The notes below the pieces were generated by a model that had not been told where the DNA came from, did no database searches, and saw only the letters and a program-made list of their open reading frames with translations. A stretch of 64,000 bases of DNA from Pseudonocardia asaccharolytica DSM 44247 = NBRC 16224 (GTDB lineage: Bacteria; Actinomycetota; Actinomycetes; Mycobacteriales; Pseudonocardiaceae). The position numbers and the translations under genes were made by a program. The stretch is taken from the NCBI RefSeq assembly GCF_000423625.1, contig NZ_KE384066.1:1-64000 (forward strand). Reading direction: 5' to 3'. Positions 44,894 through 52,770 of the stretch are shown here, one piece after another (position 1 is the first letter of the stretch; each line of letters opens with the position of its first letter).

Positions 44894-45182
44894 CGTCGTC
44901 GGGCGGGGAGAGCAGGTGCCCCAGCGGTCCGAGGTCGAGGTCGAGGTCCTCGGGACGCAGCCCGAAATGCTCGCGCAGCTCGGTCATCGCCTCCTCCAGC
45001 CGCATCAGACCGAGGCCGAGCCGCTCCACCGTCTCCTCCGGCAGATCCCCCGCATCGACCCGCCGCAGCGCCTGGCGCTCCATCAGCTGGCGGATCAGCT
45101 CGACGATGGTCAGGACCAGCCGACCGAGGTCGCGGCCCACCGACTCGGCATCGGTCTCGATGCGGGCAGGCAGCCGGGTCAT
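44850..45182 (-). CDS. gvpK: Gas vesicle protein GvpK
   Basis: A 110-residue helical protein, last gene of the gas-vesicle operon. LGRLVLTIVELIRQLMERQALRRVD is the family core. After LGPLGHLLSPP, where relatives end, there is a tail APRHGGFTPVRPE encoded by the palindrome at 44829-44893. GvpK is an accessory assembly protein. ATG 45182 overlaps the gvpS stop by 4 nt. Confidence 0.93.
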   Translation of the reverse strand: MTRLPARIETDAESVGRDLGRLVLTIVELIRQLMERQALRRVDAGDLPEETVERLGLGLMRLEEAMTELREHFGLRPEDLDLDLGPLGHLLSPPDDAAPRHGGFTPVRPE

Positions 45183-45361
45183 TCCGGGCCCTCGTCCACC
45201 AGCGTCTGGACCGAGCTGATCAGCGCCCGCAGCGAGACGTGCACCAGATCGACCTCGGCGAGCGAGATGGTGAGCTCACCGGTGAGCACGACGCCGCCGG
45301 CGAGCAGCCGATCGAGGATGTCGACGAGGGCGACGTGGTCGTCGGTTCCGGCGAGCGTCAC
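45179..45361 (-). CDS. gvpS: Gas vesicle protein GvpS (GvpA/J/M superfamily)
   Basis: A 60-residue minimal GvpA-fold protein (VDILDRLLAGGVVLTGELTISL, VSLRALISSVQTL). In actinobacteria this minor homologue is called GvpS; elsewhere GvpM. It is likely a tip or nucleation component. It overlaps gvpL and gvpK by 4 nt each. Confidence 0.9.
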   Translation of the reverse strand: MTLAGTDDHVALVDILDRLLAGGVVLTGELTISLAEVDLVHVSLRALISSVQTLVDEGPE

Positions 45362-46134
45362 GTCTCCTCCAGGGTGGCGAACGAGTACGGCGCCCAGGGG
45401 CCGGTCAGCTGCAGCCGCAGTCCGGGCGCCCCACGCTCCTCGACCAGCCTGCGCACGGCGGCCTCGCCCGCGTTCTCGACGAGGTAGGCGGCGTTGAGCA
45501 CCATCTCGTCGCGGGAACCGGTCAGCTGCGGGTCCTGGGGCGGGTAGCGGCGGTTCGCGACGGCGAGCCCAGCAAGCTCCTCGTGCAGCCGCGAGGCCGC
45601 GTCCGCGGCCGACCGGCGCGACTCGGCGGCCCGGTTACGGGCGGCGCGGCGCCGCATCAGGTAGGCCGTGCCGGGTCCGGCTTCGCTCGGGGCCGGTGGC
45701 TGCGGCTCGGCGGCCTGCGGCTCCTCGGCGGCCTGCGGGGCGGCAAACGCCTTCACCCCCCATTCGGTGCGCCCGCGGACCCGCTCCAGCGCGGCGGTGA
45801 ACGCGGCGGCGCGCTCGTCGAGGAGCGCGCGCACATTGGCGTCGTCGAGGTAGACCGTGGCCAGCCGCACCGGCGCGATCGGGTGGTGGCGCGCCACGGT
45901 GTCGACCACGGCGTGGTGGGCGCGGGCGGTGTCCGCGAGCCAGCCGAGGTCCTCGAGGTTGTGCCGCAGGGCGTCCTCACCGAACTCGCCGGCGTCGACC
46001 GAGCTGGCCACCGCCGCGAGTGCCCCGGACCCGACGGCGCGCACCAGCGTGCCGCCGACCCCGGCGACGGCCGGCAGGTCCGCGGCGAGCGCCGCGTCGC
46101 CGATCGCGTAGACGTACACCGCGTCGTCAGACAT
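45358..46134 (-). CDS. gvpL: Gas vesicle protein GvpL (GvpL/GvpF family)
   Basis: A 258-residue two-domain accessory protein (VYVYAIGDAAL at the start, NAAYLVENAGEAAVRRLVEE and LTGPWAPYSFA at the end). An Ala/Pro/Glu-rich linker around residues 125-150 separates the halves. GvpF/L proteins help GvpA assemble. Coupled to gvpJ by an 8-nt overlap. Confidence 0.92.
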   Translation of the reverse strand: MSDDAVYVYAIGDAALAADLPAVAGVGGTLVRAVGSGALAAVASSVDAGEFGEDALRHNLEDLGWLADTARAHHAVVDTVARHHPIAPVRLATVYLDDANVRALLDERAAAFTAALERVRGRTEWGVKAFAAPQAAEEPQAAEPQPPAPSEAGPGTAYLMRRRAARNRAAESRRSAADAASRLHEELAGLAVANRRYPPQDPQLTGSRDEMVLNAAYLVENAGEAAVRRLVEERGAPGLRLQLTGPWAPYSFATLEET

Positions 46135-46507
46135 CGTCTGCTCGCTCGGGCTCGTGGTGCCGGTCCGGGGGTTTCGTGCCGTCCCCGTCCGCCGCGCGCG
46201 CCTCCAGGGCTTCGATCCGCTCCCGGAGCTGCCGGTTCTCCTTGGTGAGGTCGCGATGACCGGAGCTCAGCGACGGGTCGTGCTCCCACCAGTCGATGCC
46301 CATCTCCCTGGCCTTGTCGACCGAGGCGACCAGCAGCCGGATCTTGATCGTCAGCAGCTCGATGTCGAGCACGTTCACCCGGATGTCCCCGGCGATGACG
46401 ATTCCCTTGTCGAGAACGCGCTCGAGGATGTCGGCCAGGTTGGCCGACTCCTGCCGGTGCGCCGGAGGATCGGCCCGGTTGGGGACCGGCAGCCCGCCCC
46501 GCGTCAC
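46127..46507 (-). CDS. gvpJ: Gas vesicle protein GvpJ
   Basis: A 126-residue GvpA-like minor protein. The fold core LADILERVLDKGIVIAGDIRVN and LLVASVDKAREMGIDWWE is followed by a charged coiled-coil-like tail (ENRQLRERIEALEARA). GTG 46507 overlaps the gvpO stop as GTGA. The WWEHDP segment after the core marks the J type. Confidence 0.9.
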   Translation of the reverse strand: MTRGGLPVPNRADPPAHRQESANLADILERVLDKGIVIAGDIRVNVLDIELLTIKIRLLVASVDKAREMGIDWWEHDPSLSSGHRDLTKENRQLRERIEALEARAADGDGTKPPDRHHEPERADDV

Positions 46508-46866
46508 CGGGTCTCCCGGTTCACCTGGCTGCGCGTATAGCGGCAGGTCCGGCGGTAGGAGATCAGCTCGCCGTCGGGCTCGAGCCGCACCACATAGTTC
46601 GCGAGGATGTCGGTCGAGTCCGGGATCCGGCGGGTCTCGACCACCTCGACGCCGACCTGCCAGCCGTCGTCGCAGCGCTCCACCGAGATGACGCATTCCG
46701 GCTCCCGCCCGGTGAAGGCCGCGACCGTCGCCGCCGCCTTGCGCGCCGCCGACTCCGCCGGGCCGTACTGCCCGTTACGTCCCGCTCCGCCGCGGGCGCG
46801 GACGTCCGGCTGCTCCGGTCTGCGCCGCCGCGGGCGGGGTGTCTCCCGTCGCTCCTCCTCGACCAC
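46504..46866 (-). CDS. gvpO: Gas vesicle protein GvpO
   Basis: A 120-residue protein. The conserved C-terminal part WQVGVEVVETRRIPDSTDIL, then YRRTCRYTRSQ, is the GvpO core. GTG 46866 is favoured by GAGGAG nine bases upstream; the exact start is uncertain because the first 40 residues are low-complexity Arg/Glu. An accessory or regulatory assembly protein. Confidence 0.88.
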   Translation of the reverse strand: MVEEERRETPRPRRRRPEQPDVRARGGAGRNGQYGPAESAARKAAATVAAFTGREPECVISVERCDDGWQVGVEVVETRRIPDSTDILANYVVRLEPDGELISYRRTCRYTRSQVNRETR

Positions 46867-46886
46867 CGCGCTCCACTCCTCGCCGG

Positions 46887-47117
46887 TCAGTCCCGGCGGT
46901 GCATGAGCCGCTGCAGCAGCTCGTTCTCCAACTCGGCGCATTCCTCCTCCGGCAGCCTGCCGGTGCGGCGCGCCTCGTCGATCTGCTCCAACTCGGTCCG
47001 GATCCGGGCCGGGTCGTAGTACTGCTCCTCGGCCTGCTCGTGGATCCGCCTGGACAGCCAGACGACGCCCCGGACCGGAGTCAGAGGCAGGCCGAGCAGC
47101 CCGGTCAGCAGTCCCAT
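46887..47117 (-). CDS. gvpG: Gas vesicle protein GvpG
   Basis: A 76-residue protein: hydrophobic start MGLLTGLLGLPLTPVRGVVWL, then an acidic helical tail (AEEQYYDPARIRTELEQID, EECAELENELLQRL). Typical GvpG. It starts four bases after the gvpF stop. Confidence 0.92.
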   Translation of the reverse strand: MGLLTGLLGLPLTPVRGVVWLSRRIHEQAEEQYYDPARIRTELEQIDEARRTGRLPEEECAELENELLQRLMHRRD

Positions 47118-47121
47118 CGGC

Positions 47122-47853
47122 TCACTCCGCGGGCACGAAGTCGTAGGGCGCCAGCGGGCCGAGCAGCCGCAGCCGCATCCGTTCGGCCTGTTCGCGGCCC
47201 AGCTCCTCGACCGCGTCCTCGAACTCCCGCTGCCGGGCCCGCTCCACCAGGAAGGCCGCGTTGATCACGTCGTCCGGGTTGGCGGGTTGGTGGGCGACGG
47301 CGTCGACCACGGTCGGGCGCAGCCGCTCCAGCATGTGCTCGGCATCGTCGCGGCGCCGCTCCTCGAGCGCTCCGACGACGAGCTCGCCGAGACGGACCCG
47401 GTCGTAGTACGCGGCGTCCTCGGGCAGCGCGCGCACCGTCTCCTGCAGTCCCCGGACCTCCGCGTCCTCGGCGAGGACCTCGCGCAGCACCGCGTCCTGC
47501 TCGTAGCGGCCCTTGAGCGTGAACTGCGTCCGGCTCTCCAGCCCCGCCAGGACCTCCACGAGGTGGTCGTGGTGCGGTTCCAGCAGCTCCGCCACCACGC
47601 CCTGCTCCTCGATGACGGCGGGGAAGCGCATCGGCAGCACGCCGGCGTTCGCCGCCACGGAGTCGAGCACGGTCTCGTGGGCGATCAGGTCGTCGCGGGT
47701 GCCCAGGGGGCGGTCGGCAGGCACATCGCTGACGATCGCGGCCAGTTTCCCGTGCGTGATGATCGATATCGTGCCCGACGGGCCGAGCCCGGGCAGCTCT
47801 TCCGGGATCTCGGTATCCGCCGCGACCAGACCGTAGACGTAGGTGGGAGTCAT
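47122..47853 (-). CDS. gvpF: Gas vesicle protein GvpF
   Basis: A 243-residue GvpF/L protein beginning MTPTYVYGLVAADT and ending LGPLAPYDFVPAE. VLPMRFPAVIEE and NAAFLVERARQREFED are family blocks. ATG 47853 overlaps the gvpA stop as ATGA. GvpF contacts GvpA during assembly. Confidence 0.93.
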   Translation of the reverse strand: MTPTYVYGLVAADTEIPEELPGLGPSGTISIITHGKLAAIVSDVPADRPLGTRDDLIAHETVLDSVAANAGVLPMRFPAVIEEQGVVAELLEPHHDHLVEVLAGLESRTQFTLKGRYEQDAVLREVLAEDAEVRGLQETVRALPEDAAYYDRVRLGELVVGALEERRRDDAEHMLERLRPTVVDAVAHQPANPDDVINAAFLVERARQREFEDAVEELGREQAERMRLRLLGPLAPYDFVPAE

Positions 47854-48302
47854 TCCTCGCGCTCCCGGGAGCGTTGCCGCGGGCGCCTGCGCGGGGCCTC
47901 CTCCTTCTCCTCGGGCTGCTGCCCGATGCCGTCGAGCACGTCCCCGACCTTGTCGGCCGCCGCCTCGATCATCCCGGTGGTCTTGCCCTTGGCGCCGCCC
48001 TTGGTGCCGCCCTCGGTAATCCCCTCGACGAGCTCGGGGAGGTCCTTGCCGCCCTTGGCGTAGAGGTCCAGCCGGTTGGTCGCCTCGGCGAACCGCAGAT
48101 AGGTGTCTACGCTGGCGACGACGATGCGGGCGTCGATGGTCAGGATCTCGATCCCGACCAGGGACACCCGGACGAACACGTCGATGACCAGGCCCTTGTC
48201 GAGGATGAGCTCGACGACGTCGGCGAGGCTGCCTCCGCGGCCACCGGACGGCGCGCGCTCGACATAGCCTCCGCCGCCTCCCTGTACGGTCGCTACTGAC
48301 AT
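47850..48302 (-). CDS. gvpA: Gas vesicle structural protein GvpA
   Basis: A 150-residue protein. The shell core is SLADVVELILDKGLVIDVFV, then RVSLVGIEILTIDARIVVAS and VDTYLRFAEATNRLDL. Actinobacterial GvpA proteins carry a C-terminal extension, here about 75 residues, Gly-rich then Arg/Glu-rich (EEAPRRRPRQRSREREE). It is the only A-type gene in the cluster. Two bases separate it from the upstream SRPBCC gene. Confidence 0.93.
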   Translation of the reverse strand: MSVATVQGGGGGYVERAPSGGRGGSLADVVELILDKGLVIDVFVRVSLVGIEILTIDARIVVASVDTYLRFAEATNRLDLYAKGGKDLPELVEGITEGGTKGGAKGKTTGMIEAAADKVGDVLDGIGQQPEEKEEAPRRRPRQRSREREE

Positions 48303-48305
48303 CAG

Positions 48306-49391
48306 TCACCGTCTCCTTCGAGGCCGCGCGGGCGCAGGCTCGTCCTCGCGAGCGGCCGGCTCCTCGCCGTCGCCGCTCTCGTCGTCCTCGTCCTCGTCTT
48401 CGTAGTCCTCGTCCGCGTCGTAGTCCTCTTCCGCGTCGTAGTCCTCGTCCTCGTCGGACGGCCGGTCCTCGCGGTCGGCCTCGTCCGCGGATTCCTCCGC
48501 TTCCTCCTCCGGCCGCTCGGGTTCCTCCTCGGCCTCGTCGCCCGGGGCCTGCCGCTCCTGCTCCAGCGCCTCCTCGTGCGTCCTGACGACCTCGCCGTCG
48601 CGGATCTCCCCGCGCCACCCCTCGACCTTCTCCTGGTGGAGCAGCACGTTCGTCATCGCGTGCCGGCGGAAGTGCTTGAGCTCCAGCCGGGTCCGGCGGC
48701 CCTGGGCGCGCCAGAGATTGCCGGTGCGTTCGAACAGCCCCTGCGGCCAGTACTCCAGGACCAGCAGCACCCGGGTGAGGTTCGACCCGATCTCGGTGAA
48801 GCTCACCGCGCCGTCGACGTGGCCCTTGGCCCCCTTCGACCGCCACACGATGTGCGCGTCGGGGACCTGCTCGACGACGGTGGCCTGCCAGGTGCGGTGC
48901 GACCAGAGGACCTGCGCCTTCCAGTTGGTCTTCTCGTCCGACTCGCGGTCGACGCTCTCGAGCTTCTTCATGAACCCGGGGAAGTCCTCGAGCCGGGTCC
49001 ACAGGTCGTAGGTGGTGTGCAGTGGGAGCGGCACATCGATGCTCTCGACGATGTTGGTGACCTTGAGCTTCTTGCCGGAACCACCCTTGCCGCCGCCGAG
49101 GGCACCCTTGATCTTCTCCTTGACGGCGGTGGCTCCCGCGCCGAGCGTCGCACCCAGCCCGGGCTTGCCGTCCTCGTCGGTCTTCCCGCTCGGCAACACC
49201 GTCCGAAGGCTGGGAAGACCGTGTTCGGCGACGCCGTCGAGGCGCTCGACGAGATCGTCGACCCGGTCCGTCGCCACCTGCGTCGCCCGCTCGACGAGCA
49301 GGCCGAGCAGCCGCTGCCCGGCCTCCTTGAGTGCATCGCCGGGCTGGCTTTCGGCGACGGCGCCCTTCGCCCGGGATGTCGTCTCAGCCAT
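48306..49391 (-). CDS. Gas-vesicle-cluster SRPBCC protein (GvpZ-like)
   Basis: A 361-residue protein. An Ala-rich helical start (MAETTSRAKGAVAES) is followed by a Gly/Lys linker and a START/polyketide cyclase-like domain, residues about 115-265 (IVESIDVPLPLHTTYDLWTR, then WRSKGAKGHVDGAVSFTEIG). The last 95 residues are extremely acidic, with repeated EDYDAEEDYDADEDYEDEDE. Such a protein accompanies gvp genes in streptomycetes. ATG 49391 overlaps the preceding gene by 8 nt. Confidence 0.8.
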   Translation of the reverse strand: MAETTSRAKGAVAESQPGDALKEAGQRLLGLLVERATQVATDRVDDLVERLDGVAEHGLPSLRTVLPSGKTDEDGKPGLGATLGAGATAVKEKIKGALGGGKGGSGKKLKVTNIVESIDVPLPLHTTYDLWTRLEDFPGFMKKLESVDRESDEKTNWKAQVLWSHRTWQATVVEQVPDAHIVWRSKGAKGHVDGAVSFTEIGSNLTRVLLVLEYWPQGLFERTGNLWRAQGRRTRLELKHFRRHAMTNVLLHQEKVEGWRGEIRDGEVVRTHEEALEQERQAPGDEAEEEPERPEEEAEESADEADREDRPSDEDEDYDAEEDYDADEDYEDEDEDDESGDGEEPAAREDEPAPARPRRRR

Positions 49392-49977
49392 CGTCGCCGC
49401 TCCGTTGGGTGCGCGTGCGGCCGCCCCGGCGCGCGGCACCACCCGCGGTCGACGCGGCGGCCCGCTTGACGGTCGCGGCGGGGCTCTTGGCCCCGGACGC
49501 GCGCGAGCCGCGGCCCCGGGCCGGGCGGCGCGGCGCCTCCTCGTCCTCCTCTTCGGCCTCGTCCGTCTCGTCGGCCTCGTCGGGCTCGCCGTCCTCGGCG
49601 GCCTCCTCTTCCGCCTCCTCGGCCTCGGGTTCGCGCTCCTCGGCCTCGGACCGCCTGCGACGCCCCGTGCCGAGGTCGCCGAGCGACTCGACGCGCTGAC
49701 CCACCTTGTCGGTGAGGGATTCGACCTGACGGGTCGCGACGGCCATCGCGGCGCCCTTGCCCGCATCGAGGAGCCGGCCCCGCATCTCGTCGACCAGGCG
49801 GGTGAGCTCGGGCGACGCCTTCACCAGCTTCGTGCCCTGAGCCAGGATCTCGCTCGGTCCGCCGGCGCGCTGGCCTGCCGCCAGCCCACCCAACATCAAC
49901 GCAAGCTTCATCTTCTTGGTGCGTCCCAACAGGTAGCCGCCGGCGACGCCGAGGGCTATCCGCGCCCCACACTTCAC
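49384..49977 (-). CDS. Gas-vesicle-cluster protein (GvpY-like), first gene of the operon
   Basis: A 197-residue protein from GTG 49977 (GAGGAGA just upstream). It starts CGARIALGVAGGYLLGRTKKMKLALML, a glycine-zipper-like hydrophobic helix that could associate with a membrane or the vesicle. A helical region with VDEMRGRLLDAGKGAAM follows. Residues about 105-150 are a Glu/Asp/Ala acidic tract and the end is Arg/Ala rich. No enzyme motif. Divergent from the SDR gene across 266 bp that should contain the operon promoter. Confidence 0.7.
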   Translation of the reverse strand: MKCGARIALGVAGGYLLGRTKKMKLALMLGGLAAGQRAGGPSEILAQGTKLVKASPELTRLVDEMRGRLLDAGKGAAMAVATRQVESLTDKVGQRVESLGDLGTGRRRRSEAEEREPEAEEAEEEAAEDGEPDEADETDEAEEEDEEAPRRPARGRGSRASGAKSPAATVKRAAASTAGGAARRGGRTRTQRSGDDG

Positions 49978-50243
49978 TGGATCTCCTCATGTCGGTCGCC
50001 GGGCGGCCCGATCGACGTCGCGCCCGATCTGGTGGACCGGGATGAGCGGACGTTCATGGCGTCACCGACGTCGGGTAGTGCACTAGGCCCGATCAGGGTC
50101 GAATGGCATCTACCCACAGCCACGATCAGGCACACGTGAGAACGGCCGCGACGACGTATTTCCCTCCGATCGGCAGCAGCCATACAGCCGAATGGAGTCG
50201 CGGTGCCAGGTGTGGGGCGGCCGCGCTGGGGTAGCTCAGTCCC

Positions 50244-50958
50244 ATGACCACTCCGCCCGCACAGCAACAGGAGCCCCCTGGCGAAACCGGTCCCATGCGT
50301 CCGGGTCCGGACGACGAGATGGCCGGCTATGTCGGTCGCGATCTGCTCGCCGACCGGGTCGCCCTGGTCACCGGCGGCGACTCCGGTATCGGCAGGGCGG
50401 TATGCGTCGCGTTCGCCAAGGAGGGGGCCGACGTGGCACTCGCCTATCTGTCCGAGGACGCCGATGCCGAGCACACCGCTCGGCTGATCCGTGATCAGGG
50501 AGGCCGGGCGCTGACGATCCGCGGCGATCTCGCGGTCGCGGGGCACTGCCGCGAGGTGGTCGAGCGGACGGTCGAAGGCCGCGTTGCCCCATCGTCGCCG
50601 GGGCAGCTGTGTGATCAACACCGGATCGGTCAACGGACTGCGGGGCAACAAGTCGCTCATCGACTACTCCGCAACCAAGGGCGCGGTCCACACCCTGACC
50701 TTTTCGCTGGCCCAGGCCCTGCTCGACCGCGGGATCCGGGTCAACTGTGTGGCACCCGGCCCGGTGTGGACGCCGCTGACCCCGGCGACGTTCCCGCCGG
50801 AGCGGGTGGAGACGTTCGGCGAGCAGGTACCGATGGATCGTGCCGCGCAGCCTGACGAGATCGCGCCGTCGTACGTGTTCTTCGCCGCCGACCAGCTGTC
50901 GAGCTACTACACCGGTGAGGTGCTGGCCCCGCTCGGCGGCGAGACGACGCCCGGCTGA
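50244..50958 (+). pseudogene. SDR-family oxidoreductase with internal deletion and frameshift
   Basis: The N-terminal part (VALVTGGDSGIGRAVCVAFA, the NAD(P) motif) matches glucose-dehydrogenase-like SDRs such as YhdG/YghA. After VVERTVE, the next recognisable block is KAALPH then CVINTGSVNGLRGNKSLIDY, in another frame. The expected part with NNAG and the first half of the catalytic core, about 40 residues, is missing. The catalytic Tyr/Lys (DYSATKGA) survive in the displaced frame, and the end APLGGETTPG is normal. A deletion of roughly 130 bp, not a simple indel. Not functional. Confidence 0.75.
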
Positions 50959-51623
50959 GGTCTGCCCGCGGGCGCCAGCTGTGCCACGCAGGTGGTGTCG
51001 TCGGTGAAGGGTTGCAGCGCCGTGACCGCCAGCGGCGCCCGCAGCGCGGTGAGGGCGCCCTGCATGAGGCCGAGATGAAGCGGGCAGACGAGGTCGCGAT
51101 GCTGCTCGGCGAGTTCGCGGAACGGGCAGTGCCGCAGCCGCACCCGCTCGGGGACGCCCGGTCCGCCGGTCGCCTCGTCCGGCGCGAAGTCCAGATCCGC
51201 GAGCATCCGGACCAGCCGGATGGCCGCCTCGGCGGGCCCGACCCGGCGGGCCGGAACCGGTCGCGCGACGAGCGCGGCCCCCCATTCCCGGCCGATATCG
51301 GTCGCCTCGGCGGTGGGGTGCTCGCTGGTTGCGGCGATGCGGCTGAGCAGGATGTCGGCCAGCTCCTGATAGCGGCGCAGCCCGCCGCGGGCGAGGCCGG
51401 GTCGAGGCCGGTAGACCACGCGGGGCCGGCCCGGACCCGAGGGGGTGCCAGGGAAGCGCTCGACGATGCCGGCGCCGACCAGCCCGTCGAGATGGAACCG
51501 GGCGGTGTTGGGGTGGATGCCGAGCTGCGCGGCGATCTCGGAGACACCCACCGGTTCGGCGGCCCGCTGGACGGCCTCCAGCACCTGCCGGCGGCGTCCG
51601 GCGTGCCCGGTGTGCCCCGTCAT
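50907..51623 (-). CDS. HTH regulator with Cys-rich C-terminal domain (SufR-like, COG2345)
   Basis: A 238-residue winged-helix regulator. HTH near residues 20-60 (VSEIAAQLGIHPNTARFHLD). The C-terminal half has CPFRELAEQHRDLVCPLHLG and a later Cys in DTTCVAQL, a cysteine arrangement seen in SufR-type regulators, where it can bind an iron-sulfur cluster. ATG 51623 lies 52 bp from a TTTACACAAT-N5-ATTGTGAAAA operator shared with the divergent hemerythrin-like gene. Sensing of redox, iron or nitric oxide is plausible (inference). Its 3' end overlaps the SDR pseudogene. Confidence 0.8.
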   Translation of the reverse strand: MTGHTGHAGRRRQVLEAVQRAAEPVGVSEIAAQLGIHPNTARFHLDGLVGAGIVERFPGTPSGPGRPRVVYRPRPGLARGGLRRYQELADILLSRIAATSEHPTAEATDIGREWGAALVARPVPARRVGPAEAAIRLVRMLADLDFAPDEATGGPGVPERVRLRHCPFRELAEQHRDLVCPLHLGLMQGALTALRAPLAVTALQPFTDDTTCVAQLAPAGRPQPGVVSPPSGASTSPV

Positions 51624-51674
51624 CGGACTCGGTCTCCTCTTCGGCGCGGCCGCGGATCCTCGATGCGCTCGAAG

Positions 51675-51699
51675 TTTACACAATTGATCATTGTGAAAA
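51675..51699. promoter_or_regulatory. Operator between SufR-like regulator and hemerythrin-like gene
   Basis: An inverted repeat TTT-A-CACAAT, five bases, ATTGTG-A-AAA: 9 of 10 arm positions complementary. It is an AT-rich island in very GC-rich DNA. On the minus strand TGTGTAAACT in it contains a TAAACT -10 for the regulator, so binding would repress the regulator itself and probably the divergent genes. Confidence 0.6.
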
Positions 51700-51725
51700 T
51701 AGGGGAAATCTGGTGAACTGAACTC

Positions 51726-52322
51726 GTGACATCGCTCTCCGGCATCGACGTCGACACCGCCTCCGGCGACCGTGCGTGGCGGGCTCGGGAAAAGCTGCGG
51801 GATCGGGGTGACGAGCTGCTCGCCGAGCTGGCCGCGAAGGTCGCGCTCGTCACCGAACTGCAGCTGTCGGTCACCCTCCACGAGGAGGCGCACGACGAGT
51901 TGGCGCGGTTCTGCCGCCGGCAGGTGCTGGGCCTGCTGACAGCGACCGATCGGGTGTTGTACGCGGCCGCGGCGGAGGCGAACGACACGCGACTGCTGGT
52001 ACGGGCGCTGCGCACCCAGCACGATCTGCTCGCCGCCGAGATCGAGGACCTGGTCCGGGCGAACACCATCGGCCGGGCTGCCCTCGCGGGCCACGCGATC
52101 CTCGCCCTGCTCGACGGCTGCCGGCGGGTGGAGCAGGCGGTGCTGCTGCCCGCAATGGCCGCCATACCCGGGGTCGATCTCGCGGGGCTCGTCGATGACC
52201 TCGACGCGGTACTCCGCGATGGCCTGTTCCGCGACGCCCGGGCGCCCGAGCTCCCGGTGAGCGAGGGATCTCCGCCGGCCCCCGGCGGCTACGCTCGGCT
52301 GGCGTCGGGACAGGCCGGATAG
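51726..52322 (+). CDS. Hemerythrin-like (degenerate) helical protein
   Basis: A 198-residue helical protein from GTG 51726. Segment order LSVTLHEEAHDELARFCRRQVLG, then ATDRVLYAAAAEAND and LLVRALRTQHDLLAAEIEDL, then VEQAVLLPAMAAIPGVDL, parallels hemerythrin-like proteins, but only some of the expected His/Glu iron ligands remain. It may be a four-helix protein that no longer binds two irons. Divergent from the SufR-like regulator and followed by a cupin, so the three form a likely unit. Confidence 0.6.
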   Translation: MTSLSGIDVDTASGDRAWRAREKLRDRGDELLAELAAKVALVTELQLSVTLHEEAHDELARFCRRQVLGLLTATDRVLYAAAAEANDTRLLVRALRTQHDLLAAEIEDLVRANTIGRAALAGHAILALLDGCRRVEQAVLLPAMAAIPGVDLAGLVDDLDAVLRDGLFRDARAPELPVSEGSPPAPGGYARLASGQAG

Positions 52323-52344
52323 GGGAGCGTGAAGGTTGACGGAC

Positions 52345-52764
52345 ATGGCGACGGCCCCCGGCGAGGCCGCGGGCGGCGATCTGCCGCGCGCACTCTGTGA
52401 CGTGCATGCGGCGCTCGCCGACTCCGCATCGGCGCCGACCGGTGTGGTCTGGCGGATGACCGAGGTCGGCCGCCAGCTCGACGCGAACCTGCTGAACCTG
52501 CCTGCCGGGCAGGTCATCGGCACCCACGCCGAGCCCGATCTCGATGTGCTCGTGATCGTGGTCGCCGGGAGCGGAACGATGAGTACCGACGAAGGCCCGC
52601 TCACGCTCGGTCCGGGCCGGCTCGTATGGCTGCCCCACAGCTCCACCCGCAGCCTCACCGCCGGCCCGGACGGCCTCGCCTACCTGACCGTGCACCGGCG
52701 GCGGCCGGGGATGCAGATCCGGTCCGGCCCGCCCGCGCACGGGCCCTACGCCGTGTCGTCCTAG
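52345..52764 (+). CDS. Small cupin-domain protein
   Basis: A 139-residue single-domain cupin. LNLPAGQVIGTHAEPDLDVLV is motif 1 (His and Glu/Asp metal ligands partly kept) and GPGRLVWLPHSSTRSL is motif 2. ATG 52345 with GAAGG upstream; TTG 52336 is an alternative start. It follows the hemerythrin-like gene by 22 bp, so probably the same transcript. Such cupins often accompany hemerythrin and DUF2249 genes in actinobacteria. No reaction can be assigned. Confidence 0.75.
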   Translation: MATAPGEAAGGDLPRALCDVHAALADSASAPTGVVWRMTEVGRQLDANLLNLPAGQVIGTHAEPDLDVLVIVVAGSGTMSTDEGPLTLGPGRLVWLPHSSTRSLTAGPDGLAYLTVHRRRPGMQIRSGPPAHGPYAVSS

Positions 52765-52770
52765 ATCCTC

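Noticed and set aside
48306..49766. A 486-residue form of the SRPBCC protein
   Set aside because: The extra 125 residues are the neighbouring gene read out of frame; ATG 49391 gives the expected start.
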